Assembly (NCBI GenBank): GCA_050260275.1
Contig: JBLNBX010000210.1
Span: forward strand, 1 to 10,492
DNA: 10,492 bases
Reading direction: 5' to 3'
DNA from: DATMXS01 sp050260275
GTDB lineage: Bacteria; Acidobacteriota; Terriglobia; Bryobacterales; Bryobacteraceae
Shown here: in pieces, positions 1 to 5,298 of the stretch
Layout: each line of letters opens with the position of its first letter
Numbering within the stretch: position 1 is the stretch's first letter
The notes under the pieces: generated by a model
Told to the model about the DNA's origin: nothing
The model's input: the letters and a program-made list of their open reading frames with translations, nothing else
Databases searched by the model: none
Program-made: the position numbers and the translations under genes

Positions 1-956
1 GGCAACGCATCCCGCTTGGCGTCGCCGAAGGATCGTTGGCCAGGGCTCTCCAGTAGCTCGGCCAGATGCGTCTCGGCGATGTTGCCCAACCGGTGCTCGC
101 TATCGACGTAGTGGTCGCAAGGGAAAAAGTCGCCGTTGTGCTCGACGACGGGTATGTCGCCGCAGGTTTCTCGGAACACGCACAGCGAATGCTCGATGCC
201 CAGCGCGGGCCGCGCCGCCTCGTCGAACGTCTGAACGGTGATGCGGCCGACATCCCGCGCAACCCACTCGTCGAAAACTCTGCACAGAAACGCACCGTAG
301 TCCTCCGGAGATGGCGTGTGGGGACTGACTCCGCCGTCCGTGCCCGCCGCGCGTTCCACGCAAGGGAGGAACCCGATATAGATGCATCCAATGTCCCTGA
401 AAAAGCGGTACACGTCGAGCGGGTGATGCACATTCTGCGAGTGAACCACGCAGACGATATCGGTGTAGATGCCGTGCTTGCGCAGCAGTTCGTAGCCGCG
501 CAGGGCCGCTGCGTGAGTTGGCCGGCCGCCGCGGCTGACGCGATAGGCGTCGTGCAGTTCGGCCGGTCCGTCGAGGCTAAGGCCAACGCCGAACTCCTCC
601 GCCTTGAGGAAACGGCACCACTCTTCGTCCAGCAACACTCCGTTGGTCTGGACGCCATTGCGGATGCTCCACCCCGAGGGGCGGTGCCTGCGCTCGATCT
701 CGACGACCTTCCGGAAGAAGTCGACTCCCAGGATGGTGGGCTCGCCGCCGTGCCATGAGAAGCTGACCTCCGGGCCGGATGCGGCTTCGATGTGCTGGAC
801 GATGTACCGTTCCAGCACTTCGTCTGACATGCGGGGCGCGGGAGTGGCGGGATACAGGCTCTGCTTGTCGCGGTAATAGCAGTATTGGCAGTCGAGGTTG
901 CAGGAAGCCCCGGCGGGCTTGACAAAGATTTGAAAGCTCCTGCTGAGTGCGCGCAT
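1..956 (-). CDS. Anaerobic sulfatase maturase (radical SAM/SPASM), 3' end beyond the window
   Basis: The visible part is 318 residues, reading off the left edge; the family is usually about 370-400 residues. Such enzymes oxidise an active-site Cys or Ser of sulfatases to C-alpha-formylglycine in the cytoplasm, using S-adenosylmethionine and three [4Fe-4S] clusters. Residues 19-26 give the CxxxCxxC radical-SAM motif (C19, C23, C26). WHGGEPT (69-75) and QTNG (103-106) are the usual SAM-binding surroundings. C259, C265 and C280 followed by D281 match the start of the SPASM cysteine set. As I recall the Clostridium perfringens enzyme, these sit at a constant +4 offset from C255, C261, C276 and the proposed catalytic base D277. 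The remaining SPASM cysteines would lie outside the window. The ATG at 956 lies 16 residues before the motif, as expected. It has only a weak GGGAA upstream. No sulfatase gene is visible here, so the substrate is inferred from family only. Confidence 0.9.
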   Translation of the reverse strand, partial: MRALSRSFQIFVKPAGASCNLDCQYCYYRDKQSLYPATPAPRMSDEVLERYIVQHIEAASGPEVSFSWHGGEPTILGVDFFRKVVEIERRHRPSGWSIRNGVQTNGVLLDEEWCRFLKAEEFGVGLSLDGPAELHDAYRVSRGGRPTHAAALRGYELLRKHGIYTDIVCVVHSQNVHHPLDVYRFFRDIGCIYIGFLPCVERAAGTDGGVSPHTPSPEDYGAFLCRVFDEWVARDVGRITVQTFDEAARPALGIEHSLCVFRETCGDIPVVEHNGDFFPCDHYVDSEHRLGNIAETHLAELLESPGQRSFGDAKRDAL

Positions 957-973
957 AGCGTTCCCACAGATCC

Positions 974-1104
974 GTTCGCGGCCCGCGCGAACAGACCAGT
1001 ATGGCACGCGGAGACAGCACACCCGCGCTGGCGGGTGGGATGCGCCACGTGGAGAGCCTGCCGGATCCGGCGGGATCCGCGAACGCCGGCAGCGGCTCTC
1101 CGGC
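974..1104. repeat. Cluster of small inverted repeats between FMN reductase and sulfatase maturase
   Basis: The 151-nt gap between the two minus-strand genes holds four dyads. GCCGG/CCGGC lies at 1085-1089 and 1100-1104. The 12-bp perfect palindrome GCCGGATCCGGC is at 1060-1071. A 7-bp stem with a GCTG loop, CACCCGC/GCGGGTG, is at 1020-1037. A 7-bp stem with a 5-nt loop, GTTCGCG/CGCGAAC, is at 974-992. None is followed by a T-run on the minus strand, so none is a classical intrinsic terminator. The last ends 17 nt before the maturase ATG and could fold in its leader. They may slow or end FMN reductase transcription or protect mRNA ends; GC-rich chance is also possible. Confidence 0.45.
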
Positions 1105-1107
1105 CGA

Positions 1108-1689
1108 TCAGGCCGGGCGGGCTGTCTGCGACTGCCCTTGCACGATCAGCTTGACCCAGGCTACATACCGGTCCATCCAGCCCTGAAGAAACCTGCGGGT
1201 GTCTTCGCTTGCGATGTTGCCGCTTTCGTCGAAAAACCCTTCCCTAACGGTGATGAACACCTCGGGTTGTCCGAGCGCCGGCACATCCAGATAGGCCAGC
1301 ATGTTGCGCAGGTGCTGCTGCGCCAGTGCCGTCCCGGCAGCGCCGATAGAGGCCCCGATTACCCCGGCTGGCTTGCCCGCCCAGGCATTCTGGCCATACG
1401 GACGGGAGCCGTGATCGATCGCGTTCTTGAGGACCCCGGGGACAGAACGGTTGTACTCGGGTGTGACGAATAGCAGCCCATCTGCCTCTGCTATCTCGCG
1501 CTTCAGCCGCTTCACCTGCTCGGACGGCCGGTCGTCGTCGTCCTGGTTATACAGCGGCAGATCGTCAATGCGCAGGTAGTTGAACGAAAACTCGGGCGGC
1601 GCCATCTTGACTACGGCGTTGGCGAGTTTACGGTTGTACGAATCGCGGCGAAGGCTACCGACAATGACAGCGATCCTATACATATCCAT
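1108..1689 (-). CDS. NADPH-dependent FMN reductase (flavodoxin-like fold, ChrR/YieF-like)
   Basis: This 193-residue cytoplasmic protein has the usual length for NADPH-dependent FMN reductases. They transfer hydride from NAD(P)H through FMN to flavins, quinones or chromate-like acceptors. The N-terminus has the beta1/phosphate-binding loop, IAVIVGSLRRDSYNRKLA (residues 6-23). TPEYNRSVPGVLKNAIDH (76-93) is the second FMN-binding segment, typical of the family, and AGKPAGVIGASIG (104-116) precedes the third loop. The ATG at 1689 was chosen over the first possible start at 1758 because AGGATAAGAG lies directly upstream and homologues begin shortly before the first beta strand. An ATG two codons later (1683) is equally acceptable. 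The next gene on this strand is the sulfatase maturase. A reductant role for that enzyme is conceivable but not shown by the sequence. Confidence 0.88.
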   Translation of the reverse strand: MDMYRIAVIVGSLRRDSYNRKLANAVVKMAPPEFSFNYLRIDDLPLYNQDDDDRPSEQVKRLKREIAEADGLLFVTPEYNRSVPGVLKNAIDHGSRPYGQNAWAGKPAGVIGASIGAAGTALAQQHLRNMLAYLDVPALGQPEVFITVREGFFDESGNIASEDTRRFLQGWMDRYVAWVKLIVQGQSQTARPA

Positions 1690-1713
1690 GTCTCTTATCC
1701 TGGCATAACATCT

Positions 1714-1726
1714 GCACCCTGGGTGC
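1714..1726. promoter_or_regulatory. Possible operator: GCACCC-T-GGGTGC palindrome
   Basis: A perfect 6-bp dyad around one central base sits 24 nt upstream of the chosen FMN reductase ATG (1689), where a repressor would cover the promoter or early transcript. This placement is the only evidence. The site is not matched to any named regulator, and no transcription factor gene is in the window. It could also form a very tight hairpin in the leader. Confidence 0.3.
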
Positions 1727-1929
1727 CCGGACTTAACGGCGAGTGCACCAGTTTGCAACTAGAAACCTGTTACACCACACAGCCGGCGCTGAATGTGTGC
1801 GCTACGATGGCATCAGGACCGCTCAGGAGGGCAATTGGGGACTCAAGGCGCGACTGGGGCGACCGCACGAGATCCCCTTCTCCGTACAGAATCCCGTCGC
1901 CGCCTGACAGGACGGGGCCAAGGGGCATT

Positions 1930-1934
1930 GAGGT
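1930..1934 (+). promoter_or_regulatory. Shine-Dalgarno GAGGT that decides the TTG start of the glycosylase
   Basis: GAGGT lies 8 nt before TTG 1943. An in-frame TAA at 1934-1936 rules out any earlier start in that frame. ATG at 1936 is directly followed by TGA (1939-1941), so it encodes one residue at most and is only 1 nt from the SD. Confidence 0.6.
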
Positions 1935-1942
1935 AATGTGAC

Positions 1943-2950
1943 TTGGGGCGCCTCTCATTTTCCCTCGACGCAGTGCCGCCGTTCCGGCTCGATCTGACCG
2001 TCTGGGCAATCCGGCGCCGGCCGGAGAACGAAATGGACTTGTGGGACGGGGAGACTTACGAACGAGTCTTAGCCGTCGAAGGGAAGCCGGTGCTCGTGAG
2101 AGTTACGCAATCGGGAAGCGCCTCCACGCCGCAGGTCGAATTTACCGCCTCTGCCACGCATCTCCCCTCTGCCGTGAAGGCAACTGCAACCACCGCCCTG
2201 GAGCGGTTGTTAGGACTACGTGCTGATCTGAGATCTTTCTACCGGCTTGCGGCGGAGCACCGCCGCCTGCACGAACTTACCTCGCGCTTCAGGGGACTCA
2301 AACCGCCACGGTTTCCGACCGTCTGGGAAGGCCTCGTCAACGGCATAGCCTGCCAGCAGTTCAGCCTGACCGTGGGCATTCTCCTGCTGAACCGGCTCGC
2401 GGCGCTGTGCGGATTGCCGTTCGGAGATGGAGCAATCCGGCACGCTTTCCCAAGACCCGAAGAACTGGCGCGGGCGGCGCCTGAATCACTACGGTCTCAA
2501 GGCTTCAACACCGCGAAAACCAGGGAACTGATCGGTCTGGGCAAGGCAATCACATCCGGGCAGTTGGATCTGAATGCGCTGGAGGCTCTCGACAATCAGG
2601 AAGCCACCGCCCGCCTGCTGGAGTTGCCCGGTGTGGGGCGGTGGACCGCCGAATACGTCCTTCTGCGCGGACTGGGCCGAGTGGATGTCTTCCCGGGAGA
2701 TGATGTCGGCGCCCGGACGAACCTGGCGCGATGGCTGCGCCTCCGCGAACCGCTCGACTACGGCCGCGTGATGCGCGTGACCAACAAATGGAAGCCCTAT
2801 GGAGGGCTCGTGTATTTCCACCTGCTGCTGGATGGACTTGAGCGGGCCGGGCATCTGCTCCCGGAGATTGCGAAAGCTGACTCCAGGCGCTCTCGTGCAG
2901 CGCAACGGAAACCAGCGCGGGCCGGCACGCTTAGTGGAGGCCTCGCATGA
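1943..2950 (+). CDS. alkA: DNA-3-methyladenine glycosylase II (AlkA family)
   Basis: This 335-residue monofunctional base-excision repair glycosylase removes alkylated bases (3-methyladenine, 7-methylguanine) from DNA. The N-terminal AlkA_N-type domain covers about 4-95, with VPPFRLDLTVWAIRRR at 11-26, WDGETY at 34-39 and VRVTQSG at 52-58. The HhH-GPD domain covers about 125-300. Its hairpin is LPGVGRWTAEY (228-238), followed by DVFPGDD (248-254). The second Asp of the pair, D254, aligns with catalytic D238 of E. coli AlkA. The start is TTG at 1943: a stop lies just upstream in frame, and later ATGs would cut the N-terminal domain. E. coli AlkA has 282 residues; the extra length here is mostly a basic, probably disordered C-terminal tail (about 311-335). 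There is no Ada domain. Its stop overlaps the DUF488 start in ATGA, so the two are translationally coupled. Confidence 0.92.
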   Translation: MGRLSFSLDAVPPFRLDLTVWAIRRRPENEMDLWDGETYERVLAVEGKPVLVRVTQSGSASTPQVEFTASATHLPSAVKATATTALERLLGLRADLRSFYRLAAEHRRLHELTSRFRGLKPPRFPTVWEGLVNGIACQQFSLTVGILLLNRLAALCGLPFGDGAIRHAFPRPEELARAAPESLRSQGFNTAKTRELIGLGKAITSGQLDLNALEALDNQEATARLLELPGVGRWTAEYVLLRGLGRVDVFPGDDVGARTNLARWLRLREPLDYGRVMRVTNKWKPYGGLVYFHLLLDGLERAGHLLPEIAKADSRRSRAAQRKPARAGTLSGGLA

Positions 2951-3333
2951 TCAAGCTGAAGCGAGTCTACGAGAAAGCAGCCCCCGATGATGGGGTTCGC
3001 TACCTTGTCGAGCGGCTCTGGCCCCGAGGTGTGAAGAAGACCTCACTGCGCATCGATGGCTGGCTGAAAGATGCCGCTCCGAGCACCGAATTGCGGAAGT
3101 GGTTCAGCCACGATCCAGAGAAATGGCAGGAGTTCCGGCGCAGGTACTTCGCCGAACTCGATCGCGCGCCCGACGCCTGGGCGCCAATCCGGCAAGCGGC
3201 GCGGAGAGGCGCCGTCACGCTGCTCTACAGCTCGCACGATACAGAGCACAACAATGCGGTCGCGTTGAAAGAGTACATCGAGCGCAAGTCCGGCGCGCGA
3301 ACCCGTGCCGCCGGCAGCCGTCCACGGGAGTGA
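2947..3333 (+). CDS. DUF488 family protein (YeaO-like), function unknown
   Basis: This 128-residue cytoplasmic protein matches the DUF488/YeaO family across its length. Visible motifs are KRVYEKAAPDDGVRYLVERLWPRG starting at K5 (the LVERLWPRG core at 20-28), APSTELRKWFSHDP (44-57), and VTLLYSSHDTEHNNAVALKEY (90-110, of which TLLY and HNNAV are the conserved core). The biochemical function of the family is not established. The last 15 residues are basic and variable. GGAGG at 2936-2940 stands 6 nt before the ATG. The ATG overlaps the glycosylase stop by 4 nt, so the two proteins are made from one message, which hints at a link to DNA alkylation or base damage (inference). No membrane segment or signal peptide is seen. 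Confidence 0.9.
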   Translation: MIKLKRVYEKAAPDDGVRYLVERLWPRGVKKTSLRIDGWLKDAAPSTELRKWFSHDPEKWQEFRRRYFAELDRAPDAWAPIRQAARRGAVTLLYSSHDTEHNNAVALKEYIERKSGARTRAAGSRPRE

Positions 3334-3406
3334 TGCGGAAGCCCGCCCACATTCGTGCGGTCCGGGAAGTGGGGATAGAAGAGCTTCAGCGAACAGGTCT
3401 TGTGTG

Positions 3407-3412
3407 AAGGAG
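3407..3412 (+). promoter_or_regulatory. Shine-Dalgarno AAGGAG of the transaldolase
   Basis: AAGGAG with a 5-nt spacer to ATG 3418 fixes that ATG over the in-frame TTG at 3400, which lies upstream of this site and would add six residues not expected in the family. Confidence 0.8.
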
Positions 3413-3417
3413 CAACC

Positions 3418-4548
3418 ATGGATCCGCTCTTGGAATTGCAGAAACAGGGCCAATCAATCTGGCTGGATTACATAAGCCGCGACCTGATTGCGAAGGGCGC
3501 TCTCCGCTCGTTGATCGAGAACGACGGATTGCGCGGAGTCACCAGCAATCCGAGCATCTTCGAAAAAGCGATCGGCACGAGTACGGACTATGATGCGCGG
3601 ATCGCTGAACTGGTGGCGCGCAATCCCCGGTTCGGAGCCAGGGAGATCTATGACGAACTCGTGATCGAGGATGTCCGGAGCGCGGCCGACGTTCTCCGGC
3701 CCTGGTATGACGAAAGCGGCGGTGCGGATGGCTTTGTGAGTCTGGAACCGCCTCCGCAACTCACCGGCGACACCGCCGCAACCGTGGCGGAGGCGCGGCG
3801 GTTGTGGCACACCGTGAGCCGGCCGAATCTGATGATCAAAGCGGTCGCCACGCCTCAAGGAATCCAGGCCGTCGAGACGCTGATTTCCGAGGGCATCAAC
3901 GTGAATATCACCCTTATGTTCTCGATGCGGCACTACGAGGCCGTCACCAGCGCTTACCTTCGTGGTCTGGAGCGGTGCAGGCGCCCGAAGAGCGTCGCCT
4001 CTGTGGCGTCGTTCTTTGTCAGCCGGGTGGACACCCAGGTGGATAAAGCGTTGGAAGCGATTGGCAGCAGCGAAGCGCTGGCCTTGCGCGGCAGGATAGC
4101 TATCGCCAACGCGAGACTGGTCTACCGCCGCTTCCGCGAGTTGTTCTATGGTGACGCATTCTCAAGTTTCAGAAACCGCGGGGCGCGCGTCCAACGGCCG
4201 CTGTGGGCCAGCACGAGCACAAAGAACCCCGCTTACCGCGACGTGCTTTACGTTGAGGAGTTGATCGGCCCCGAAACCGTGAACACCGCTCCGCTATCCA
4301 CTCTGGAAGCATTTCGCGACCACGGCCGCGTTCGGGGAGCTACGGTCCTGGAAGGCTGGGCCGATGCCGAACGGGACCTCGGCAGGCTGGCCGCTTTGGG
4401 AATCGATATGAATGCGGTTACGGAACAGCTTCAGATCGACGGGATCAAGTCCTTTGCGGATTCCTACGAAAAGGTACTGGGTGCCCTGCAAAAGAAGCTC
4501 GATGCGATCAGACCGGCGCGGCGCTTTTCAGGCGGCGGGCAACACTAA
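3418..4548 (+). CDS. tal: Transaldolase with an altered active-site segment
   Basis: This 376-residue cytoplasmic enzyme of the non-oxidative pentose phosphate pathway moves a dihydroxyacetone unit from sedoheptulose 7-phosphate to glyceraldehyde 3-phosphate through a lysine Schiff base. The long Mycobacterium/cyanobacteria-type transaldolase is recognised by WLDYISRDLI (15-24), GVTSNPSIFEKAI (40-52), FVSLE (106-110), NLMIK (137-141, Schiff-base K141), NVNITLMFS (161-169), SVASFFVSRVDTQVDK (195-210), and STKNPAYRDVLYVEELIGP (267-285). D17, N44 and E110 stand where the catalytic residues are expected. Two places are odd. The usual KIPAT after the lysine is KAVAT, and the loop after SLE reads PPPQLTGDT rather than the usual VSPxLAxDT type. 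The frame is intact and the rest of the fold signature is kept, so it is probably active, perhaps with changed substrate preference. It follows DUF488 by 84 nt and is probably in the same operon. Confidence 0.92.
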   Translation: MDPLLELQKQGQSIWLDYISRDLIAKGALRSLIENDGLRGVTSNPSIFEKAIGTSTDYDARIAELVARNPRFGAREIYDELVIEDVRSAADVLRPWYDESGGADGFVSLEPPPQLTGDTAATVAEARRLWHTVSRPNLMIKAVATPQGIQAVETLISEGINVNITLMFSMRHYEAVTSAYLRGLERCRRPKSVASVASFFVSRVDTQVDKALEAIGSSEALALRGRIAIANARLVYRRFRELFYGDAFSSFRNRGARVQRPLWASTSTKNPAYRDVLYVEELIGPETVNTAPLSTLEAFRDHGRVRGATVLEGWADAERDLGRLAALGIDMNAVTEQLQIDGIKSFADSYEKVLGALQKKLDAIRPARRFSGGGQH

Positions 4549-4839
4549 TAGCCCGATTGCGAAGGCATCGCAGGCGCTATGCGAGGCATCGGGCACGCCG
4601 ATGCGCTCCGTCTAGCCAAGGACGGCCTGGCCGTCGCTGCAGCGTATGCCTGCAAAGCCGCCAGACGGTAGAAACAGCCCTTTCCTTTTTGAGCTCGTTT
4701 CGGCCGAGTTAATTCTATTAAGGTTCTGCGTGCCCGCCCCGCTGCTTCTCATAGCTGCACTTTAGGGCTTTAATCCAATTCCGCCATCCTCCGGCCCCGG
4801 TTAGTCTGGAACTGGACCGCTGGGCATGGAAGGAGTCCA
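4549..4839. other. Non-coding region between transaldolase and pilin, rich in complementary segments
   Basis: These 291 nt hold no supported gene. The first 45 nt contain GCCCGAT (4551-4557) pairing with ATCGGGC (4588-4594). Nested inside is TGCGA/TCGCA (4558-4562 with 4568-4572). There is also an imperfect direct repeat: TGCGAAGGCATCG at 4558-4570 and TGCGAGGCATCGG at 4580-4592. Then CCGTC (4608-4612), GACGG (4621-4625), CCGTC (4631-4635) and GACGG (4664-4668) alternate, so rival stems can form. The perfect palindrome CGCTGCAGCG is at 4635-4644. A pyrimidine-rich tract with T5 ends at 4690. The rest is the pilin promoter region. This may be the transaldolase 3' end, a structured pilin leader, or a small RNA. 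Confidence 0.5.
4746..4774 (+). promoter_or_regulatory. Candidate sigma-70-type promoter of the pilin gene
   Basis: TTCTCA (4746-4751, 4 of 6 matches to TTGACA) and TTTAAT (4769-4774, 5 of 6 to TATAAT) are separated by exactly 17 nt. This would start transcription near 4781 and give a leader of about 60 nt before ATG 4840. It lies in an AT-richer patch than its surroundings. Promoter consensus in this lineage may differ, so this remains a prediction. Confidence 0.4.
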
Positions 4840-5016
4840 ATGAAGCACGTCAAAGAGTTTTTCAAAGATGAGCGCGGGCAGGACCTGATTGAGTACGCCC
4901 TGATGGCGGGCTTTGTCGCAGTAACAGCCGGTGCGCTCATGCCCAATGTTTCCTCGAGCATCAGCACGGTTTTCAGCAAGATCCAGTCCCTGCTTTCGCA
5001 AGCCGCTGGCAGCTAA
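4840..5016 (+). CDS. Flp-type prepilin (Flp/Fap pilin component)
   Basis: This 58-residue gene encodes a small type IVb prepilin, the subunit of Flp/Tad adhesion pili. The N-terminus is a charged leader (MKHVKEFFKDERG) followed by the prepilin peptidase site. Cleavage is expected after G13, leaving Q14 as residue 1, E18 as the conserved Glu5 and Y19 next to it, the Flp hallmark. The hydrophobic helix runs from about L16 to L33 and should anchor the subunit in the membrane before assembly. The mature protein would have 45 residues ending in a Ser-rich amphipathic tail. AAGGAG (4830-4835) lies 4 nt before the ATG. A promoter candidate precedes the gene and a hairpin terminator follows it, so it is probably monocistronic. 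No prepilin peptidase, TadA/CpaF ATPase, secretin or TadB/C gene lies in the window, so assembly must depend on genes elsewhere. Confidence 0.9.
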   Translation: MKHVKEFFKDERGQDLIEYALMAGFVAVTAGALMPNVSSSISTVFSKIQSLLSQAAGS

Positions 5017-5040
5017 CCGCGCACGCCGATCTGCTCCGAT

Positions 5041-5070
5041 ACGGGGGCAGGGCCTGACCAGCCCCCGTTT
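5041..5070 (+). terminator. Intrinsic terminator after the pilin gene
   Basis: ACGGGGGC (5041-5048) and GCCCCCGT (5061-5068) form a perfect 8-bp GC-rich stem with a 12-nt loop, which may close further with GG/CC inside. The stem runs into TTT (5068-5070). It begins 25 nt after the pilin stop. The T-tract is short, so termination may be incomplete, but the position supports a monocistronic pilin transcript. Confidence 0.7.
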
Positions 5071-5298
5071 CCAGTCACCCCTCCCGTGCGCTCAAATGCA
5101 TATCTGCACCCCTTCGCCGTACTACCCCTCATGCTCGTCCCGTCGCAGCAGCGCGTGTAAGCCCCCGAGCGGCAACTGATCGCGTCCCGCTGCTGGAGCG
5201 AATCCGTCCGCGATCCGCCGCTTGCGCGCCCGCGCTTCCGCGGCCGGTTGATCGTCCGCACCGTCCGGCCCCGCCTTGGGTGTACTATGGCGGGCATC
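5071..5298. other. Intergenic region upstream of the fucosidase
   Basis: These 228 nt between the pilin terminator and the fucosidase start contain no gene I can support. A 6-bp inverted repeat GGCCGG/CCGGCC (5242-5247, 5265-5270, 17-nt loop) lies close to the fucosidase start. TACTAT (5283-5288) resembles a -10 box but has no -35 partner at the right distance; if used, the transcript would be nearly leaderless. An open frame extends upstream of the fucosidase to 5248, but its residues look like read-through of non-coding DNA. Confidence 0.5.

Larger units (their letters stand above)
1690..1942. other. Divergent intergenic region between FMN reductase and DNA glycosylase
   Basis: These 253 nt must hold promoters for both directions. 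I found no convincing -35/-10 pair in either direction. Visible structure: a 13-bp near-perfect palindrome at 1714-1726, and a 6-bp inverted repeat CACACA/TGTGTG at 1776-1781 and 1794-1799 with a 12-nt loop. The SD for the minus-strand gene is at about 1692-1701 and the SD for the plus-strand gene at 1930-1934. The short open frames crossing the region have no recognisable protein content. Confidence 0.6.

Noticed and set aside
66..758. 230-codon plus-strand open frame at the left edge
   Set aside because: It is antisense to the radical-SAM gene, whose frame contains CxxxCxxC and SPASM cysteines at family spacing.
1060..1078. Two GGATCC sites close together, considered as a cloning junction or vector scar
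   Set aside because: They lie within ordinary GC-rich intergenic sequence with no vector or linker sequence around them, and one is part of a longer natural palindrome.
1723..2009. Small open frames in both directions across the divergent intergenic region
   Set aside because: No plausible start context or protein-like composition, and they run into or overlap the supported genes.
4640..4690. GEMM (c-di-GMP/cGAMP) riboswitch upstream of the pilin, suggested by TGCAAAGCC followed by ACGGTAG
   Set aside because: The preceding GGCAAACC half with its tetraloop helix and the closing CCGGGTT segment are absent, so only a short chance match remains.
4800..4830. Sigma-54 promoter for the pilin gene
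   Set aside because: GG and GC pairs occur, but none has the required 10-nt separation. The -10/-35 pair at 4746-4774 fits better.
5248..5298. Longer fucosidase starting at TTG 5248
   Set aside because: It would place 17 extra residues before a Tat-like signal that should be N-terminal, and the TTG has no SD.
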